DNA from: Pseudomonas entomophila
Lineage (GTDB): Bacteria; Pseudomonadota; Gammaproteobacteria; Pseudomonadales; Pseudomonadaceae
DNA: 64,000 nucleotides
Assembly (NCBI RefSeq): GCF_023277925.1
Contig: NZ_CP063832.1
Location: 2,079,001-2,143,000, forward strand
Direction: 5' to 3'
The notes beneath the pieces are model-generated. The model was not told the origin of the DNA. It did not search any database and saw only the letters and a list, made by a program, of their open reading frames with translations. A program made the translations under genes and the position numbers. Positions 1-13,840 of the stretch are shown here, one piece after another. How positions within the stretch are numbered: the first letter of the stretch is position 1; every line of letters starts with the position of its first letter.

Positions 1-5457
<5,457 letters not shown>

Positions 5458-5597
5458 CGGCGGTCATCCGTAAAGAGGGGCAACGAGCGGGACAGCTCGG
5501 TCGTCCATGGGAAACGGATGGCAAAGGGGGAAAATTAACCCGCGCCGGCACGGCCCGCCGGTCGCCTTGAAACATTTTCTTTCATTTAAACAGACGG

Positions 5598-5613
5598 GTT
5601 TCTCATTCTCATC
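5598..5613. promoter_or_regulatory. Possible Fur box in the synthetase/fpvG divergent promoter
   Basis: The 16 bases read GATGAGAATGAGAAAC on the minus strand, resembling two GATAAT-like hexamers of a Fur site. It sits between two iron-starvation transcription units. The match is partial, and a PvdS (iron-starvation sigma) box with correct spacing could not be found. Confidence 0.35.
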
Positions 5614-5681
5614 CGTCCTATCTAATGCAGCCCTCCAGGTTGAGCCGTGACTCGACCCCAATATTTCCAGTAGAACGACCG

Positions 5682-6872
5682 ATGGCCCGACAACCGAAAA
5701 AATCCAAGTCCAAACTGTGGTTCCTGGTGCACAGCTGGCTTGCCCTGCCGATCTGGTTCTTCGTCCTGATCGTCTGCTTCACCGGCATGCTCGCGGTGGT
5801 CAGCCAGGAGATCGTCTGGCTCGCCAACCCCGACGTGCGCGCCAGCAAGCCCGACGACACCGCCGAACGCCTGAGCTTCCAGCAGGTACTCGACGCCCTG
5901 CACCAGGCCGAGCCGGACATGGCCGTGCGCTTTCTCAACCAGCCCGACGGCTCGCACTTCGCCCTCAACGCCGGGGTAACCTTCCCCGACGGCAGCTCGC
6001 CGACCCTGTACGTCAACCCCTACACCGGCGCCATCCAGGGCAAGAGCCCGGACTTCAACTTCGAGGCTTTCACCCGCGCCCTGCACGGCTGGTGGCTGGT
6101 GCCCTTCACCAACGGCTACAGCTGGGGCTGGTACCTGGTCTCGCTGCTGGGCCTGCCGATGCTGGCCTCGCTGGTGACCGGGCTGGTGGTGTACAAGAAG
6201 TTCTGGAAGGGCTTCTTCAAGCTGCCCCGGCGCAACCATGGCCCGCGCATTTTCTGGGGCGACCTGCACCGCCTGGTGGGCGTGTGGTCGATCTGGTTCG
6301 TCGCCACCATCTCGATCACCGGCACCTGGTTCCTGATCCAGGCGGTGCTGGGTGACAACCACATCAGCATTACCACCGAGCCCGTGGTGCCGGTCATCGT
6401 CCGCGAACAGGTGCCGCTCACCGCGGACGGCTCGCCGGCCCCGCGTATCGACCTGGACGAGGCCACGCGCATTGCCCAGGCCAGCATCCCGGGCCTGGAC
6501 GTGAGCTTCATCTCGGTACCCGCCACCGCCTACAGCCATGTCAGCCTGGGTGGGCGCAGCTGGTACCCGCTGATGATCCAGACCGCCGCGGTCAACCCCT
6601 ACACCCGCGCCGTCGACAGCCAGTTCCTGCTCGGCGACCGCTCGCCCCTGGAGTTCGTCACCGAGTCCATGCGCCCGCTGCACACCGGCGACTTCGGTGG
6701 CCTGCCGATCAAGCTGATCTGGGCGTTCTTCGGTTTGCTGCTGTCGCTGATGGTGTTCAGCGGCCTGCTGATCTGGACCAAGCGTACCGCCCAGGCCACC
6801 GCGGCGGCGCTCAAGCGTGAGGAGCGCCCGCGCAAGGCGCATGCGGCCAGCGTATTGGAGGCCAAGCCATGA
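5682..6872 (+). CDS. fpvG: FpvG, PepSY-type inner-membrane ferripyoverdine reductase
   Basis: Inner-membrane protein that reduces Fe3+ bound to pyoverdine in the periplasm so that the iron is released. 396 residues with the PepSY-associated TM pattern: TM1 after a basic N-terminus (FLVHSWLALPIWFFV), a periplasmic part, TM2/3 around 160-230 and a C-terminal TM near 365. Histidines that could bind haem or metal lie in TM1 and in HGWW, DLHRLVG and PLHTGDFGG. The start at 5682 was preferred because the 19 extra residues from 5625 precede the basic/TM start and have no ribosome site; neither start has a strong one. First gene of fpvGHJKCDEF; overlaps fpvH by 4 bp (ATGA). Confidence 0.88.
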   Translation: MARQPKKSKSKLWFLVHSWLALPIWFFVLIVCFTGMLAVVSQEIVWLANPDVRASKPDDTAERLSFQQVLDALHQAEPDMAVRFLNQPDGSHFALNAGVTFPDGSSPTLYVNPYTGAIQGKSPDFNFEAFTRALHGWWLVPFTNGYSWGWYLVSLLGLPMLASLVTGLVVYKKFWKGFFKLPRRNHGPRIFWGDLHRLVGVWSIWFVATISITGTWFLIQAVLGDNHISITTEPVVPVIVREQVPLTADGSPAPRIDLDEATRIAQASIPGLDVSFISVPATAYSHVSLGGRSWYPLMIQTAAVNPYTRAVDSQFLLGDRSPLEFVTESMRPLHTGDFGGLPIKLIWAFFGLLLSLMVFSGLLIWTKRTAQATAAALKREERPRKAHAASVLEAKP

Positions 6873-7408
6873 ACCAGGCCCAGGCATTACCGCACGGCCC
6901 GCTCAAGCGCTTGTGGCTGAAATGGCGCTTCCACCTGAACATCCTGCTGCTGCTCATCCCGCTGGGGTTCATGCCCAAGTACTTCGCCGACGCCAGGCTG
7001 ATCCGCGGCGACAGCGGCCTGGGCGCGAACCCGATCAGCGCCATCCAGGTCGGCCCCTACAGCCTGGACCTGGCCGAGCTGCGCGACGAGGCCCCGCGCG
7101 CCGATGGCCCGGCCGGTTACTTCAAGGTGTTCAACGCGGCCTTGTGCAAGGCCTGCATCGGCCCGGTCAAGGCCGTCTACCTGCGCATCGGCAAGCCGCG
7201 CAGCCTGCGCGCCGCCGGCACGCTGTTCTTCGGCGCGCCGTATCGCATGGGCACCTCGCTGCCGATTCCGCCGCGCACCCCCGCCGACGCGCAGATCTGG
7301 ATCACCATCGAAGGCTGGGACGGCAGCATGCACCAAGGCTCGGTGGCCTTGGCCAAGGCATCGCCGGCCACCGCGGCCTGGCTCGCGAAACAAGGAGGCA
7401 AACCATGA
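6869..7408 (+). CDS. fpvH: FpvH, membrane-anchored partner of the FpvG reductase
   Basis: 179-residue protein in the position of P. aeruginosa fpvH (PA2404). One N-terminal membrane segment (about 17-35, HLNILLLLIPLGF), then a periplasmic domain with a CKACIG cysteine pair near residue 92, followed by a beta-rich C-terminus (WITIEGWDGSMHQG). FpvH is reported to assist FpvG in iron release from pyoverdine. ATGA overlaps with both neighbours imply coupled translation. The paired cysteines suggest a redox or metal-transfer role, which is inference. Confidence 0.82.
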   Translation: MNQAQALPHGPLKRLWLKWRFHLNILLLLIPLGFMPKYFADARLIRGDSGLGANPISAIQVGPYSLDLAELRDEAPRADGPAGYFKVFNAALCKACIGPVKAVYLRIGKPRSLRAAGTLFFGAPYRMGTSLPIPPRTPADAQIWITIEGWDGSMHQGSVALAKASPATAAWLAKQGGKP

Positions 7409-7722
7409 AACACCTGATGCGCAGGCTCGCCCTGCCGCTGCTGCTGGGCAGCGCCCTGCCAGCCCTGGCGCACAACCCGATGTGCGAGTGCACCGAAACC
7501 GGCGAGCAGATCACCTGCAAAGGCGGTTTCTCCGACGGCAGCGGCGCGCCCGGGGTGACCCTGGACGTGATCGGCTACGACGAGCAGGTGCTGGTGGCCA
7601 GCAAGCTCGGTGACGACTCCACCCTGACCTTCAAGCGCCCCGACGGTGAGTTCTACGTGCTGTTCGACGCCGGCCCCGGCCACGTGGTGGAAGTCGACCA
7701 TGCCGATATCGGTGCGCCATGA
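7405..7722 (+). CDS. fpvJ: FpvJ, small periplasmic component of the ferripyoverdine reductase system
   Basis: 105 residues with a Sec signal peptide (MKHLMRRLALPLLLGSALPALA) and a short mature domain starting with a metal-ligand-like cluster HNPMCECTETGEQITCKGG (three Cys, one His), then a beta-sandwich-like segment. Ribosome site AGGAGG at 7393-7398. Homologous by position to PA2405. It overlaps fpvH and fpvK by 4 bp each. The Cys cluster could hold iron or copper during hand-over; this is not shown by the sequence alone. Confidence 0.82.
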   Translation: MKHLMRRLALPLLLGSALPALAHNPMCECTETGEQITCKGGFSDGSGAPGVTLDVIGYDEQVLVASKLGDDSTLTFKRPDGEFYVLFDAGPGHVVEVDHADIGAP

Positions 7723-8288
7723 GCCGCGCCCAGGTGGTGCGCCCGGCCGGCGCCGGGCATGAAACCCTGTATGTGCTGCTGGCCGCCGTGCTGATCCTGA
7801 TGGTCGCCGCGACGGTGGTGAGCCTGCGTGGCGCGCGCGAGGACGAAGTGACCATCGCCGCCCACCAGCTCGACGCCCGGCGCGACCTCAACGCCGCCGA
7901 GCAAGGTATCCACACCGACCTGTGGGTGGCCGTCGAAGAGATCCGCCTGTTAAGCGAGGAAACCGGCGCCGCGCCCGCCGTCGAGGCCCTGGCCGAGGAA
8001 GGCCTGCCGCCCTTCGTTATCGATGCCAGCCAGCAAAGCCGTGGCCAGCACCAGTGGTCGAAGCTCGCCAGCGGCGCCTACCTCGGCCGCAGCCAGGACG
8101 CCCAGGTGGCCGGCAGCTTCCTGCTGATCCCGCCCCAGGCCGAAGGCGCGCAGCCCGATATCTGGCTACGCCGCGACAGCAGCGCCCTGGCCCCCGACGA
8201 CCTGGGCCGCGACGCGCTGATCGCCGCCGGCTGGCAACAGGTGGTCACCCACTACGACGCCGGGGTCACCCGCCAACACCGTCACTGA
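7719..8288 (+). CDS. fpvK: FpvK, single-span membrane component of the ferripyoverdine reductase system
   Basis: 189 residues with one N-terminal transmembrane helix (about 17-36, LYVLLAAVLILMVAATVV) and a periplasmic domain rich in acidic residues, with conserved-looking tryptophans and a final Tyr/His-rich tail. Occupies the PA2406 position between fpvJ and the metal-transport genes. Starts four bases inside fpvJ. No catalytic motif is visible; a scaffold or stabilising role for FpvG is the family expectation. Confidence 0.78.
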   Translation: MSRAQVVRPAGAGHETLYVLLAAVLILMVAATVVSLRGAREDEVTIAAHQLDARRDLNAAEQGIHTDLWVAVEEIRLLSEETGAAPAVEALAEEGLPPFVIDASQQSRGQHQWSKLASGAYLGRSQDAQVAGSFLLIPPQAEGAQPDIWLRRDSSALAPDDLGRDALIAAGWQQVVTHYDAGVTRQHRH

Positions 8289-8304
8289 ACCGAAGGACTC
8301 GCCC

Positions 8305-9216
8305 ATGCTCCGCTTCGCCCACCGCGCCCTGGCGCTGCTGCTGGCCTGCACCCTGCCGGCCCTGGCCCTTGCCGACAACGGCAAGCCCCTGCGCATCGGC
8401 ATCACCCTGCACCCCTACTACAGCTACGTGAGCAATATCGTCGGCGACAAGGCCGAGGTGGTGCCGCTGATCCCGGCCGGCTTCAACCCCCACGCCTACG
8501 AGCCGCGCGCCGAAGACATCAAGCGCATCGGCAGCCTGGATGTGATCGTACTCAACGGCGTCGGCCACGACGACTTCGCCGACCGCATGATCGCCGCCAG
8601 CGAAAAACCCGACATCAAGACCATCGAGTCCAACGCCAACGTGCCGCTGCTGGCCGCCACCGGCATCGCCGCGCGCGGTGCTGGCAAGGTGGTCAACCCG
8701 CACACCTTCCTGTCGATCAGCGCCACCATCGCCCAGGTCAACAACATCGCCCGCGAGCTGGGCAAGCTCGACCCGGACAACGCCAAGTTCTACACCCAGA
8801 ACGCCCGGGCCTACGCCAAGCGCCTGCGTGCCCTGCGCGCCGAGGCCCTGGCCAAGGTCACCCAGGCGCCGGACACGACCTTGCGCGTCGCCACCATCCA
8901 CGCCGCCTACGACTACCTGGTGCGCGACTTCGGCCTAGAGGTCACGGCGGTGGTGGAGCCGGCCCACGGTATCGAACCCAGCCCGGCGCAGTTGAAGAAG
9001 ACCATCGACCAGCTCAAGGCCCTGGACGTAAAAGTGATCTTCTCGGAGATGGACTTCCCGTCCGCCTACGTCGACACCATCCACCGTGAGTCCGGCGTGC
9101 GCATCTACCCGCTCACGCACATCTCCTACGGCGAATACACCCAGGAGAAGTACGAGGTGGAGATGAAGCGCAACCTCGACACCGTGGTCCAGGCCATCCA
9201 GGAGAACCGCGCGTGA
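8305..9216 (+). CDS. fpvC: FpvC, periplasmic metal-binding protein of the pyoverdine iron ABC system
   Basis: 303-residue cluster A-I / ZnuA-TroA type solute-binding protein with a signal peptide ending near LALADNG. The family's metal ligands appear as H in ITLHPYYSYV, NPHAYEPRAED, GVGHDDFADR and TIHAAYDYL, and the C-terminal ISYGEYTQEKYEVEM region is typical. It captures iron released from ferripyoverdine for FpvDE. The 16-bp gap before it is the only non-overlapping junction of the operon; it overlaps fpvD through GTGA. The name fpvC follows the PA2407 synteny. Confidence 0.87.
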   Translation: MLRFAHRALALLLACTLPALALADNGKPLRIGITLHPYYSYVSNIVGDKAEVVPLIPAGFNPHAYEPRAEDIKRIGSLDVIVLNGVGHDDFADRMIAASEKPDIKTIESNANVPLLAATGIAARGAGKVVNPHTFLSISATIAQVNNIARELGKLDPDNAKFYTQNARAYAKRLRALRAEALAKVTQAPDTTLRVATIHAAYDYLVRDFGLEVTAVVEPAHGIEPSPAQLKKTIDQLKALDVKVIFSEMDFPSAYVDTIHRESGVRIYPLTHISYGEYTQEKYEVEMKRNLDTVVQAIQENRA

Positions 9217-9962
9217 CCGCCGCCGCCAACCTCACTGCCGCCAGCGGGCCGCGCATCGACTTCGACGGCATCGACCTCACCCTCGGCCGCACGCGCATTC
9301 TCGAACAGGTGCGTTTCAGCGTCGCCCCCGGTAGCGTGCACGCCATCGTCGGCCCCAACGGCGGCGGCAAGAGTTCGTTGATCAAGACCCTGCTCGGGCA
9401 GATGCCGCACCAGGGCCAGCTGACCCTGCACTGGCCAGGCGAGCGCGAGGTGATCGGCTACGTGCCCCAGGCCCTGGAGTTCGACCGTGGCCTGCCGATG
9501 ACCGTCGATGACTTCATGGCCGCCATGTGCCAGCGGCGCCCGGCGTTCCTCGGCCTGGCCCGGCGCGCGCGGCCGGCCATCGACGCGGCGCTGGCGCGGG
9601 TGGGCATGCTCGACAAGCGCAAGCGGCGCATGGGCGCCCTGTCCGGCGGCGAGCGCCAGCGGGTGCTGCTGGCCCAGGGGCTGATCCCCGAGCCGCAACT
9701 GCTGGTGCTCGACGAGCCGATGTCGGCCCTCGACGAGGCCGGCATCCAGGTGTTCGAGCACCTGCTGCACGGCTGGCGCCAGGCCGGCACCACCGTGCTG
9801 TGGATCGAGCACGACCTGGAAGCGGTGCTGCGCCTGGCCGACCGGGTCACCGGGCTGAACCGCCAGGTGCTGTTCGACGCCCCACCGGCCCAGGCCCTGA
9901 CGCCCGAGCGCCTGCTCGGGCTGTTCTCCGTCCACCCGCGCAGCGAGGGCCTTGCCCAATGA
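9213..9962 (+). CDS. fpvD: FpvD, ATPase of the pyoverdine iron ABC transporter
   Basis: 249-residue ABC ATPase with GTG start overlapping the fpvC stop. Walker A GPNGGGKSS near residues 47-55, Q-loop VPQALEF, signature LSGGERQRV near 144, Walker B LLVLDEPMSALD near 163, switch His in WIEHDLE. It powers import through FpvE of iron brought by FpvC or FpvF. Related to ZnuC/MntB ATPases rather than to siderophore-importing FhuC types, which fits a bare-metal substrate. Confidence 0.9.
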   Translation: MTAAANLTAASGPRIDFDGIDLTLGRTRILEQVRFSVAPGSVHAIVGPNGGGKSSLIKTLLGQMPHQGQLTLHWPGEREVIGYVPQALEFDRGLPMTVDDFMAAMCQRRPAFLGLARRARPAIDAALARVGMLDKRKRRMGALSGGERQRVLLAQGLIPEPQLLVLDEPMSALDEAGIQVFEHLLHGWRQAGTTVLWIEHDLEAVLRLADRVTGLNRQVLFDAPPAQALTPERLLGLFSVHPRSEGLAQ

Positions 9963-10858
9963 GTTTCGACACCTTCCGCGAAACGGTCCAGGCATGGGCC
10001 AGCGCAGGCTACCTGCCGGAGGCGCTGGCCTATGGCTTCGTGGTCAACGCCCTGCTCGCCGGCCTGATGATCGGCCCGGTGCTGGGCGGGCTGGGCACCC
10101 TGGTGGTGGTCAAGCGCTTCGCCTTCTTCTCCGAAGCGGTGGGCCATGCCGCGCTCACCGGCGTGGCCATCGGCATCCTGCTCGGTGAGCCCTACACCGG
10201 CCCCTATGGCAGCCTGTTCGGCTACTGCCTGTTGTTCGGCATCCTGCTCAACTTCCTGCGCAACCGCACTGGGCTGTCACCAGACACGCTGATCGGCGTG
10301 TTCCTCTCGGTGTCCCTGGCGCTGGGCGCGAGCCTGCTGCTTATGCTGGCTGGCAAGATCAACGTGCACATCCTCGAGAACGTGCTGTTCGGCTCGGTGC
10401 TCACCGTCAGCGGCCACGACCTGCTGGTGCTGGGCATCGTCGCGGTGCTGGTGCTGGCCCTGGCCCTGCCGCTGTACAACCGCATCATGCTGGCCAGCTT
10501 CAACCCGCAGCTGGCGGCGGTGCGCGGGGTGGCGGTGAAGACCCTGGACTACCTGTTCGTGGTGCTGGTGACCCTGGTGACCGTGGCCTCGGTGAAGGTC
10601 ATCGGGGCGATCCTGGTGGGTGCCCTGCTGGTGATCCCGGCCGCCGCGGCGCGGTTGGTGAGCCAGTCGCTGAAGGGGTTCTTCTTCATCTCGGTGCTGA
10701 TCGCCACCCTGAGCACCCTGTTGGGGATCCTGCTGCCGATCGTGTTTGACCTGCCAGTGCCTTCAGGTGCGGCGATCATCCTGGTGGCCGGTATCTGCTT
10801 CGCCCTCGCCGCCCTGGCCCGCGCCCTCGTCCCCCGCCTGCAAGGAAACCCGGCATGA
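9959..10858 (+). CDS. fpvE: FpvE, permease of the pyoverdine iron ABC transporter
   Basis: 299-residue ABC-3 family (ZnuB/MntC-like) permease with about eight hydrophobic helices; typical motifs include EAVGHAALTGVAIG and the C-terminal VKVIGAILVGALLVIPAAAA. It forms the inner-membrane channel with FpvD. Coupled by ATGA overlaps to fpvD upstream and fpvF downstream. Confidence 0.9.
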   Translation: MSFDTFRETVQAWASAGYLPEALAYGFVVNALLAGLMIGPVLGGLGTLVVVKRFAFFSEAVGHAALTGVAIGILLGEPYTGPYGSLFGYCLLFGILLNFLRNRTGLSPDTLIGVFLSVSLALGASLLLMLAGKINVHILENVLFGSVLTVSGHDLLVLGIVAVLVLALALPLYNRIMLASFNPQLAAVRGVAVKTLDYLFVVLVTLVTVASVKVIGAILVGALLVIPAAAARLVSQSLKGFFFISVLIATLSTLLGILLPIVFDLPVPSGAAIILVAGICFALAALARALVPRLQGNPA

Positions 10859-11724
10859 CCCTCAAGCACCTGACCCTGGCCGCGCTCCTGGCCGGCCTGC
10901 CCACCCTGTCCAGCGCCACCCAGGTGCTGACCACCCTGCCGGTGACCCACAGCCTGGCGCTCGGCCTGCTCGACGGCACTGCCGTCAAGCTCGAGCGCGC
11001 GGCGCCGGCCAACCTGCCCGCCAGCCGCCAACCGTCGTACTTCAGCGGCCGTGGCGGCGCCAGCCTGCACAAGGCCGCGCAGCAGGCCGACGCAGTGATC
11101 GGCGTGCGCTCGATCTGGCGCGACGACCCGCTCTACCCCATGGCCCGACGCAGCAATATCCGCATCGTCGAGATCGACGCGGCGCGGCCGGTGGATGGCG
11201 CGCTGCCCGGAATCGCGGTCAAGGGCGAGGAAGCGTTCGGCGCCTACCCCTGGCTCAACCCGACCAACCTCGGGCGCATGGCCGACGTGGTGGCCAACGA
11301 CCTGGAGCGCCTGGCGCCCACTGAAAAGGCGAAGATCCAGGCCAACCTGGCCGGCCTCAAGCGGCAGATGCTGGAACTGACCGCCAGCAGCCAGGCGCGC
11401 CTGGCCGAGGTGGACAACCTCAGCGTGGTCAGCCTGTCCGAACGGCTGGGCTACCTGGCCAGTGGGTTGAACCTCGATGTGGTCGAGCAGCCGTTGCCAG
11501 CCGATGACCGCTGGGATGATGCGGCGCTCAAGGCGTTGCGTGACAATCTGAAGGCCCAGGATGTGGCGCTGGTGCTGCACCATCGCCAGCCGGACGCCAA
11601 GGTGGCCGAGGCGATCCAGGCGGCCGGGGTGAAGCTGGTGGTGGTCGAAAGCGATCCGGAGGATACCGTGGCGGGGCTCAAGGCCAGTGTCGAGCAGGTG
11701 ATCCAGGCGCTGGTGCAGGGTTGA
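10855..11724 (+). CDS. fpvF: FpvF, second periplasmic binding protein of the pyoverdine iron system
   Basis: 289-residue metal-type solute-binding protein with signal peptide (MTLKHLTLAALLAGLPTLSSA). It lacks the His-rich loop of zinc-binding relatives; YFSGRGGASLHKAAQQADAV and YPWLNPTNLGRMADVV mark the binding lobes. In P. aeruginosa FpvF binds pyoverdine and FpvC and is thought to bring reduced chelate to the transporter. Last gene of the operon; a REP palindrome follows within 13 bp and may terminate or protect the message. Confidence 0.87.
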   Translation: MTLKHLTLAALLAGLPTLSSATQVLTTLPVTHSLALGLLDGTAVKLERAAPANLPASRQPSYFSGRGGASLHKAAQQADAVIGVRSIWRDDPLYPMARRSNIRIVEIDAARPVDGALPGIAVKGEEAFGAYPWLNPTNLGRMADVVANDLERLAPTEKAKIQANLAGLKRQMLELTASSQARLAEVDNLSVVSLSERLGYLASGLNLDVVEQPLPADDRWDDAALKALRDNLKAQDVALVLHHRQPDAKVAEAIQAAGVKLVVVESDPEDTVAGLKASVEQVIQALVQG

Positions 11725-11736
11725 TTGCACCGCCCA

Positions 11737-11793
11737 TTCGCCGGCAAGGCCGGCTCCTACCGCGATCCAGGTAGGAGCCGGCTTGCCGGCGAA
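11737..11793. repeat. REP-like palindrome between fpvF and the LysE gene
   Basis: Near-perfect inverted repeat of the GCCGGC / GTAGGAGCC type with a 10-bp centre. It lies between convergent genes and may act as a bidirectional stem-loop. Confidence 0.8.
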
Positions 11794-11798
11794 CCGAC

Positions 11799-12419
11799 CT
11801 ACCGCCGACTAAAGGCCAGGCGCACCGCAAACAACACGAACACCACCCCAGTCACCCGATCCATCCACTTCACCACCCGCCCCTGACGCAGCACTGCGGC
11901 CAGCGGTTGGGTCGCGGCGATCAGCGCCACCGCCCAGAGCAACCCGAGCAGCACATGGATGCCGACCAGGCCGAAGGTCCACGGCACCAGCGCCTGCCCC
12001 TGGGGGATGAACTGCGGCAGGAACGACACGTAGAAGATCCCCACCTTGGGGTTGAGCAGGTTGCCCAGCAGGCCCTTGACGAACCAGTTGGCTCCCGGCT
12101 TGCCCTGGGCGTCGGCGCTGGCCACCGACTGGCGTGGGCGCAGCAGCATGTTCAGGCCCAGGTATGCCAGGTAGGCAGCGCCGCAGTACTTGAGTACGTC
12201 ATAGGCCAGCGTCGACACCGCGATCAGCGCCCCCAGCCCGAAGGCCACCGCCGCGCCCCATAGCAGGCAGCCGGCGTTGATGCCCAACGCCGCGCGCATG
12301 GCTTGTCGGCGGTTCTCCACCGCGGCGGTGCGCAGGATCAGCGCGGTGTCCAGGCCTGGGGTGATAGTGAGCAGGGTCGCGGCCAAGGTGAAGGCGATCA
12401 GGTTGTCGGCGAAGGGCAT
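11799..12419 (-). CDS. LysE/RhtB family amino acid exporter
   Basis: 206-residue inner-membrane protein with six predicted helices. The family motif GLDTALILRTAAVENRR follows TM1 and GNLLNPKVGIFYVSFLPQF sits at the third/fourth helix, both diagnostic for LysE/RhtB exporters of amino acids or homoserine lactone. It is followed downstream by a REP palindrome. The neighbouring LysR-type remnant could once have regulated it, but nothing in the sequence proves that. Confidence 0.88.
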   Translation of the reverse strand: MPFADNLIAFTLAATLLTITPGLDTALILRTAAVENRRQAMRAALGINAGCLLWGAAVAFGLGALIAVSTLAYDVLKYCGAAYLAYLGLNMLLRPRQSVASADAQGKPGANWFVKGLLGNLLNPKVGIFYVSFLPQFIPQGQALVPWTFGLVGIHVLLGLLWAVALIAATQPLAAVLRQGRVVKWMDRVTGVVFVLFAVRLAFSRR

Positions 12420-12475
12420 GGCGGGGTGGCCTCGGCAGGGGAATGACGAACGTTAGCAGGGCGGCGGCCTTTCCC

Positions 12476-13013
12476 TCAACGCGTCTGATGGGGGCAACGG
12501 GCAATCAGCTCACGCAACCAGCGGTGCCCCGGATCACGATGCACCCGCTCCGGCCAAAGCATCAGCATCTCGAACCCGGCGACCGCCAGCCAGCACCGAA
12601 GCCAGCAGCATGAAGTGCGGCACCGACAGCACCACCTTGCGCGCCAGCCCCTGCTCGGCCAGCGCCGCATCGGTCGGCCCAGCGAAACCCCCGCCATCGG
12701 GCGAGACGATCACCTGTTCCAGTGCGCAGAACTGCGCCAGGCTCGGCCGGCGCTTCAAGCGCGGGTGGTCGACACGCCCGACCAACACATAACGCTCATG
12801 GAACAGCGAACGCTGGCGCAACCCGGCCGGCGCCTGCTCGGCGATATGGAAGGCCAGGTCGATCTCGCCCTGCTCGGCCTGGCGCGACAACGTGCCGGGC
12901 ACCAGGTCGAGCACCGCCAGGCGCGTGCCCGGCGCCTCGCTGCGCAAGGTGGCCAGCGCCGGTTGCAGCAAGGTCGAGGCGGTGCTCGACGCCGCCGACA
13001 ACACCGCCATGCC
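12476..13013 (-). pseudogene. LysR-type regulator remnant: helix-turn-helix missing and frameshifted
   Basis: The effector-binding domain of a LysR regulator is readable from about 13010 (SAASSTASTLLQPAL) to VPHFMLLASVLA. Near 12583-12590 the frame changes; the rest (VAGFEMLMLWPERVHRDPG, ending CPHQTR and TGA at 12476) is in another frame, consistent with one inserted G. There is no DNA-binding domain: upstream of 13010 the homology stops abruptly and a different gene's tail begins on the other strand. Hence a dead regulator with two lesions. Confidence 0.75.
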
Positions 13014-13175
13014 GCCGCCTGCGCGGCACTGGAGCAGCGCCTGGACGGTTTGTGGCACGACGCCCCGATCCCCTTCCGCCGGCAGAATGGCGGCGATTAC
13101 CTGATCCCGGCGCTGACCCTGCGCGAAGACCTCGCCCCCGGCGAGCAAGGGCTCGGTATCCACCTGCAAAGCTGA
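13014..13175 (+). pseudogene. C-terminal remnant of a flavodoxin-fold NAD(P)H oxidoreductase (probable)
   Basis: About 53 residues, ALEQRLDGLWHDAPIPFRRQ through LTLREDLAPGEQGLGIHLQS and TGA at 13173, look like the tail of a small NAD(P)H-dependent quinone oxidoreductase. Upstream in the same frame the translation turns into low-complexity Arg/Gln sequence, because that DNA is the reverse of the LysR remnant. The two are fused head to head at about 13010-13020, so one deletion seems to have removed both 5' ends and the shared promoter. Confidence 0.5.
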
Positions 13176-13210
13176 TAGCCTTGGGCGGTCCCTGCCGCTT
13201 CGGACCGCCC

Positions 13211-13831
13211 ATGGCCAACCACAAGATCGAGATCCGCCGCCGCAACATCGAGAAGATCCTGCTCGCCGCCGAGCAGGTATTCGCCGAGAAAGGCTACGGC
13301 GGCACATCGATGGGCGATATCGCCGAACTGGCGCAACTGCCGCGCTCCAACCTGCACTACTACTTCAGCACCAAGGATGAGCTGTACCGCGCGGTGCTGC
13401 AGGACCTGCTGGATGTCTGGAAACAGGACGCGCTGTGCTTCGAGCGCTTCGACGACCCTCGCGTGGTGCTGACCAGCTATATCCGCGCCAAGATGGGCCA
13501 CTCGCGCTCGCGGCCACTGGGCTCGAAGATCTGGGCCGAGGAGATGCTGCACGGCGCGCCGCTGCTGGGAGCAAGCCTGGATGAGTCGCTGGTGCCCTGG
13601 GCCAAGCTCAAGGAATCGAAGATCCGTGCCTGGGTTGAAGACCAGCGCATCCTGCCGATCGAGCCTTCGGCGTTGCTCTACATGATCTGGGCCTCGACCC
13701 AGCACTATGCCGACTTCGGCTACCAGGTGACGTTGCTCAACGGCGGCGAAGCGCTGTCGGATGCGGCGTTCGAAAGCGCGGTGCAGACAGTGACCGGTGT
13801 CATCCTGCGCGGGATCGGGCTGGAGCCCTGA
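13211..13831 (+). CDS. TetR regulator of the RutR type, candidate regulator of pyrimidine catabolism
   Basis: 206-residue TetR family repressor: N-terminal helix-turn-helix (GYGGTSMGDIAELAQLPRSN, then LHYYFSTKDELYRAVL) and a RutR/YcdC-like C-terminal domain (SKIWAEEMLHGAPLL, IWASTQHYADFGYQV). RutR-type proteins bind uracil or thymine and control pyrimidine use. The pyrimidine genes pydAX, dht and carriers begin 3.3 kb away at 17.1 kb, so this is the probable local regulator. ATG at 13211 lacks a strong ribosome site. Confidence 0.85.
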   Translation: MANHKIEIRRRNIEKILLAAEQVFAEKGYGGTSMGDIAELAQLPRSNLHYYFSTKDELYRAVLQDLLDVWKQDALCFERFDDPRVVLTSYIRAKMGHSRSRPLGSKIWAEEMLHGAPLLGASLDESLVPWAKLKESKIRAWVEDQRILPIEPSALLYMIWASTQHYADFGYQVTLLNGGEALSDAAFESAVQTVTGVILRGIGLEP

Positions 13832-13840
13832 ACCGCACGC

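Noticed and set aside
5550..5650. A PvdS iron-starvation box in the synthetase/fpvG gap
   Set aside because: TAAAT is present on the minus strand near 5585-5589, but the CG-containing -10 element is not at the required spacing, so no call was made.
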